A DNA stretch of 64,000 nucleotides, from positions 1,922,001-1,986,000 of the forward strand of contig JAALGY010000053.1 of assembly GCA_032358165.1 (NCBI GenBank). The letters are read 5' to 3'. The notes under the pieces are model-generated. The model saw nothing but the letters and a program-made list of their open reading frames with translations. It was not told where the DNA came from and ran no database searches. Shown in pieces: positions 56,825 through 64,000 of this stretch (position 1 is the first letter of the stretch; every line of letters starts with the position of its first letter). This stretch comes from Diplosphaera chodatii (taxonomy: Eukaryota > Chlorophyta > Trebouxiophyceae > Prasiolales > Stichococcaceae). The position numbers and the translations under genes are program-made.

Positions 56825-57973
56825 CTACAGTTCTGCTTTCTCGCGTGCCAGAAAGTCCGGGTCTCGCCTGACAGCATGAAGCACAAACTGTGGGACATGT
56901 AGAACTTTTCCTCCAATTGCGCAACCCTTGCGAGGATCATGTCACACAAGTGACTCCGAGTCGAAGCATACATCCTTGCACACCTGAAGCGGTCTGAAAA
57001 CTTCTGAAACCAGCGATCAATGCAGTTGGCCGGCACCAGCAACTTATCGCCGGCTTGCTGCACTCCAAACGATTGCTGCAAACAGGAGCACACAGCAATG
57101 CGCATCAACGCTTACGGCATCAGGCATCCATAGCATTGGTCGGCCAGCTGGAACCTAGCTCGCGAATCTTCAACAGCTGCAGGGTATGACCTACAGCAGG
57201 CGCTTGCAGGCGCACCATGAAGTGAAACAGGTTTAGGGCCACCAGCTTTGCAAAGTCGGCCTTCGCATTGAGCTTGGAGCCTTCCTTCTGTTGCAATTCG
57301 TCTGCGACGCACCCACAACGATGTGGATGTACGATCATGCTTTGCAAGCACATGATGACGTGTGCACTCTGCCGATCCACGCAAGAACGTGCTATTGCAC
57401 AGGAGCACAGCAGCTCACCAAGGGGTTCCAGCGCAACGCCCAACTTGACGGCGCCTGGCTGTGTGAGCGCAGTTGGTTGACCTGGCTCTGGTACGGGCCA
57501 CTGCAACACGGCCACTCAGGCAGGTCGTTGCAGCTGAACATGCATAAGAACCCGCAGCATACTGTCCCATTCAGATTGCACCCAAGCAGCGTTTGCGCCA
57601 GCAAATCATGCTCGCCTGCAGCGGAAACACATCGGACGGGTGGTTGGATGCCACATAGCCGCGGAACGCCCAGCTGCCGTCGCCCATGGCTACGTACAAT
57701 CCGAGTCCATACTGTGGTGCGAGTGGCGCTGCCAAGAAGAGCGCCACCTGCAATGTGAACCGTGCTACGTGTCGGCAATTGATGGAGGCCGGTGGCATAG
57801 TAGGTGAGCAGGTGAGACACCGTGTCCATGCATGGTCGGTGCCGAGAAAACCTGTGGCTTACCTCCTTCAATTCCAGATAGTCGGGCGAAACTGCGGTGC
57901 CTATGTCCAACACCTTGACAACGAGCACCACAGCAAGGTCGTTGGCCTCTGCAACCCTCCAGAGCACATGCAT
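56825..57973 (-). CDS. HIKESHI: Hikeshi-like (OPI10) nuclear import carrier for Hsp70
   Basis: Carries Hsp70 into the nucleus during heat stress. Six exons on the minus strand (57863-57973, 57616-57747, 57419-57500, 57216-57301, 56984-57075, 56825-56867) sum to 181 aa (human 197). N-terminal domain: VSPDYLELKEVALFLAAPLA, QYGLGLYVAMGDGSWAFRGY, SDVFPLQWPVPEPGQ, PGAVKLGVALEPLDEL. C-terminal domain: ALNLFHFMQSFGVQQAGDKL, LVPANCIDRWFQKFSDRFRR, DPDFLAREKAEL, matching the conserved NLF-FM-S and RWF-KF motifs. The second intron (57501-57615) begins GCGAGC; this GC donor is the only choice that restores the family sequence FPL-WP. The ATG at 57973 is the first in frame, but the extreme N terminus resembles the family poorly, so an upstream exon may be missing. 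Confidence 0.83.
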
Positions 57974-58892
57974 AGCGAATCATACGGTACGCATCTCCGC
58001 ACCCAGTGTGATGCATCTGCCTGCGTGAAGACGGATGCTGGGATGGGAGCGCTGTGGCCGATCTGCAGCACAATGTACACAGGAGATCAGCTCGCCAGCA
58101 AGTGGGGCAGCAATCGATACATGGAGCAACACCATTGCGCGGATGTGGCGCGAGATGCTGCACGCACGAATATGACACCGAACTCGCTCATCCGCAGCCC
58201 TCAGCCACACTGTACATAGGATGCGGCTGTATTCTTGACAAATGAGGTGCAGGCTACAGCTCGCAACGCAGCTAGGCCTTCACAGGAGTCCAATGCACCG
58301 TCGGCGCAGAGTGTCGGGTGGTGTGGTGCAGCGCACAGTGTGCAGTCGATGTGTGTTGGTCGTTGACGTGTCAAACAAGGTGCATGTGGACTAACGCATG
58401 CATGTGCAAAGAAAACGCTAATTCAGCACAATGAACACTGCCAGATGGGTGCGGCAGGGTATTATGGCATCTGTAGGGGAGCTATGATACACAGAGTGGA
58501 ACTGCAAGTGCGTGACGACAGTATCCATGAGTAGTGTGCTTGGCACGATGCAAATTGAATGCACACAGGTGAGAGTTATTTCTGTCATATTCTTAGGTTG
58601 CTACGCCAAACCTGGCTAATCTGCCAAAGTGGCAAGTGCTGACACTACCATAATTTCAATGCCCCAACCGACATGAACTGGAGTTCACAGAAAACACACA
58701 GATACAGAATGTGGCTGCACAACACACTTTAAACCCGAGATACACCTCTGTGGCTGCAGGCATGGAACCTGCAGCAAGGGGGACTCTCTGCCTGCGGACG
58801 CCTGCTGCACCAGTGAGCCGAATGGCCCCGCGCCCCGCAAAACGCAACCAGGGCTGCAGCAGCGGTGCGGAGCACGCGCGCCGGTCCCGCCG
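57974..58892. other. intergenic (5' of Hikeshi, 3' of CDPK)
   Basis: About 0.9 kb between two minus-strand genes. The part 58.3-58.75 kb is AT-richer, consistent with UTR or intergenic sequence. A missing first exon of Hikeshi could be near 58.0-58.2 kb. Confidence 0.4.

Positions 58893-64000
<5,108 letters not shown>

Overview
The window looks like nuclear DNA of a green alga, most likely a chlorophyte (perhaps trebouxiophycean). The evidence is plant-type gene content: a calcium-dependent protein kinase, a gamma-carbonic anhydrase of mitochondrial complex I, a WAT1/EamA transporter, a SCAMP and a chloroplast-type VWA protein. Almost every gene is cut by many short introns (about 70-300 bp), with donors such as GTGAGC, GTGCGC and GTGCGT and acceptors usually ending TGCAG. 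Base composition is moderately GC-rich and codon use prefers G/C at third positions. There are no operons, mobile elements, CRISPR arrays or recognisable RNA genes. Species assignment is inference.

I found 23 protein-coding genes, packed on both strands. I joined exons by hand from open frames, splice-site context, intron phase and family similarity. Single-base boundary errors of +/-1 are possible. Where exon lengths summed to an exact multiple of three, I took that as support.

0-14 kb: a partial RD/SR-rich nuclear protein (-), gamma-glutamyltranspeptidase (+), a plastid-type EamA/WAT1 transporter (-), a membrane fatty-acid-desaturase-like protein (+) and an unrecognised organelle-targeted protein (+). 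14-31 kb: a DUF948-like membrane coiled-coil protein (-), a TAF15/FET RNA-binding protein (+), a Gln-rich telobox MYB factor (-), a SCAMP membrane-traffic protein (+) and a Nudix hydrolase (-). 31-43 kb: a J-domain auxilin with DPF motifs (-), tRNA-dihydrouridine synthase 1 (+), a small Pro/Gln-rich protein (+) and prefoldin subunit 3 (-). 43-58 kb: a VWA/MIDAS protein of the ViaA/CoxE type (-), ribosomal protein L28e (-), an SH3BGR-type thioredoxin-fold protein (+), a small ankyrin protein (+), a METTL21-type lysine methyltransferase (+), gamma-carbonic anhydrase (-), MIC10 (+) and Hikeshi (-). 58.9-64 kb: a CDPK (-) that leaves the window at its N terminus.

Functional links are few, as expected in a eukaryotic chromosome. 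The two mitochondrial inner-membrane genes (gamma-CA and MIC10) are divergent across about 0.5 kb. SCAMP and auxilin both serve clathrin-linked membrane traffic, and RPL28e, PFD3, Hikeshi and DUS1 are housekeeping genes. The most unusual points are the CDPK with a second EF-hand module, repeated GC-AG introns, a gamma-CA that has apparently lost one zinc histidine, a competing early-stop exon in the DUF948-like gene, and two or three proteins I could not assign.
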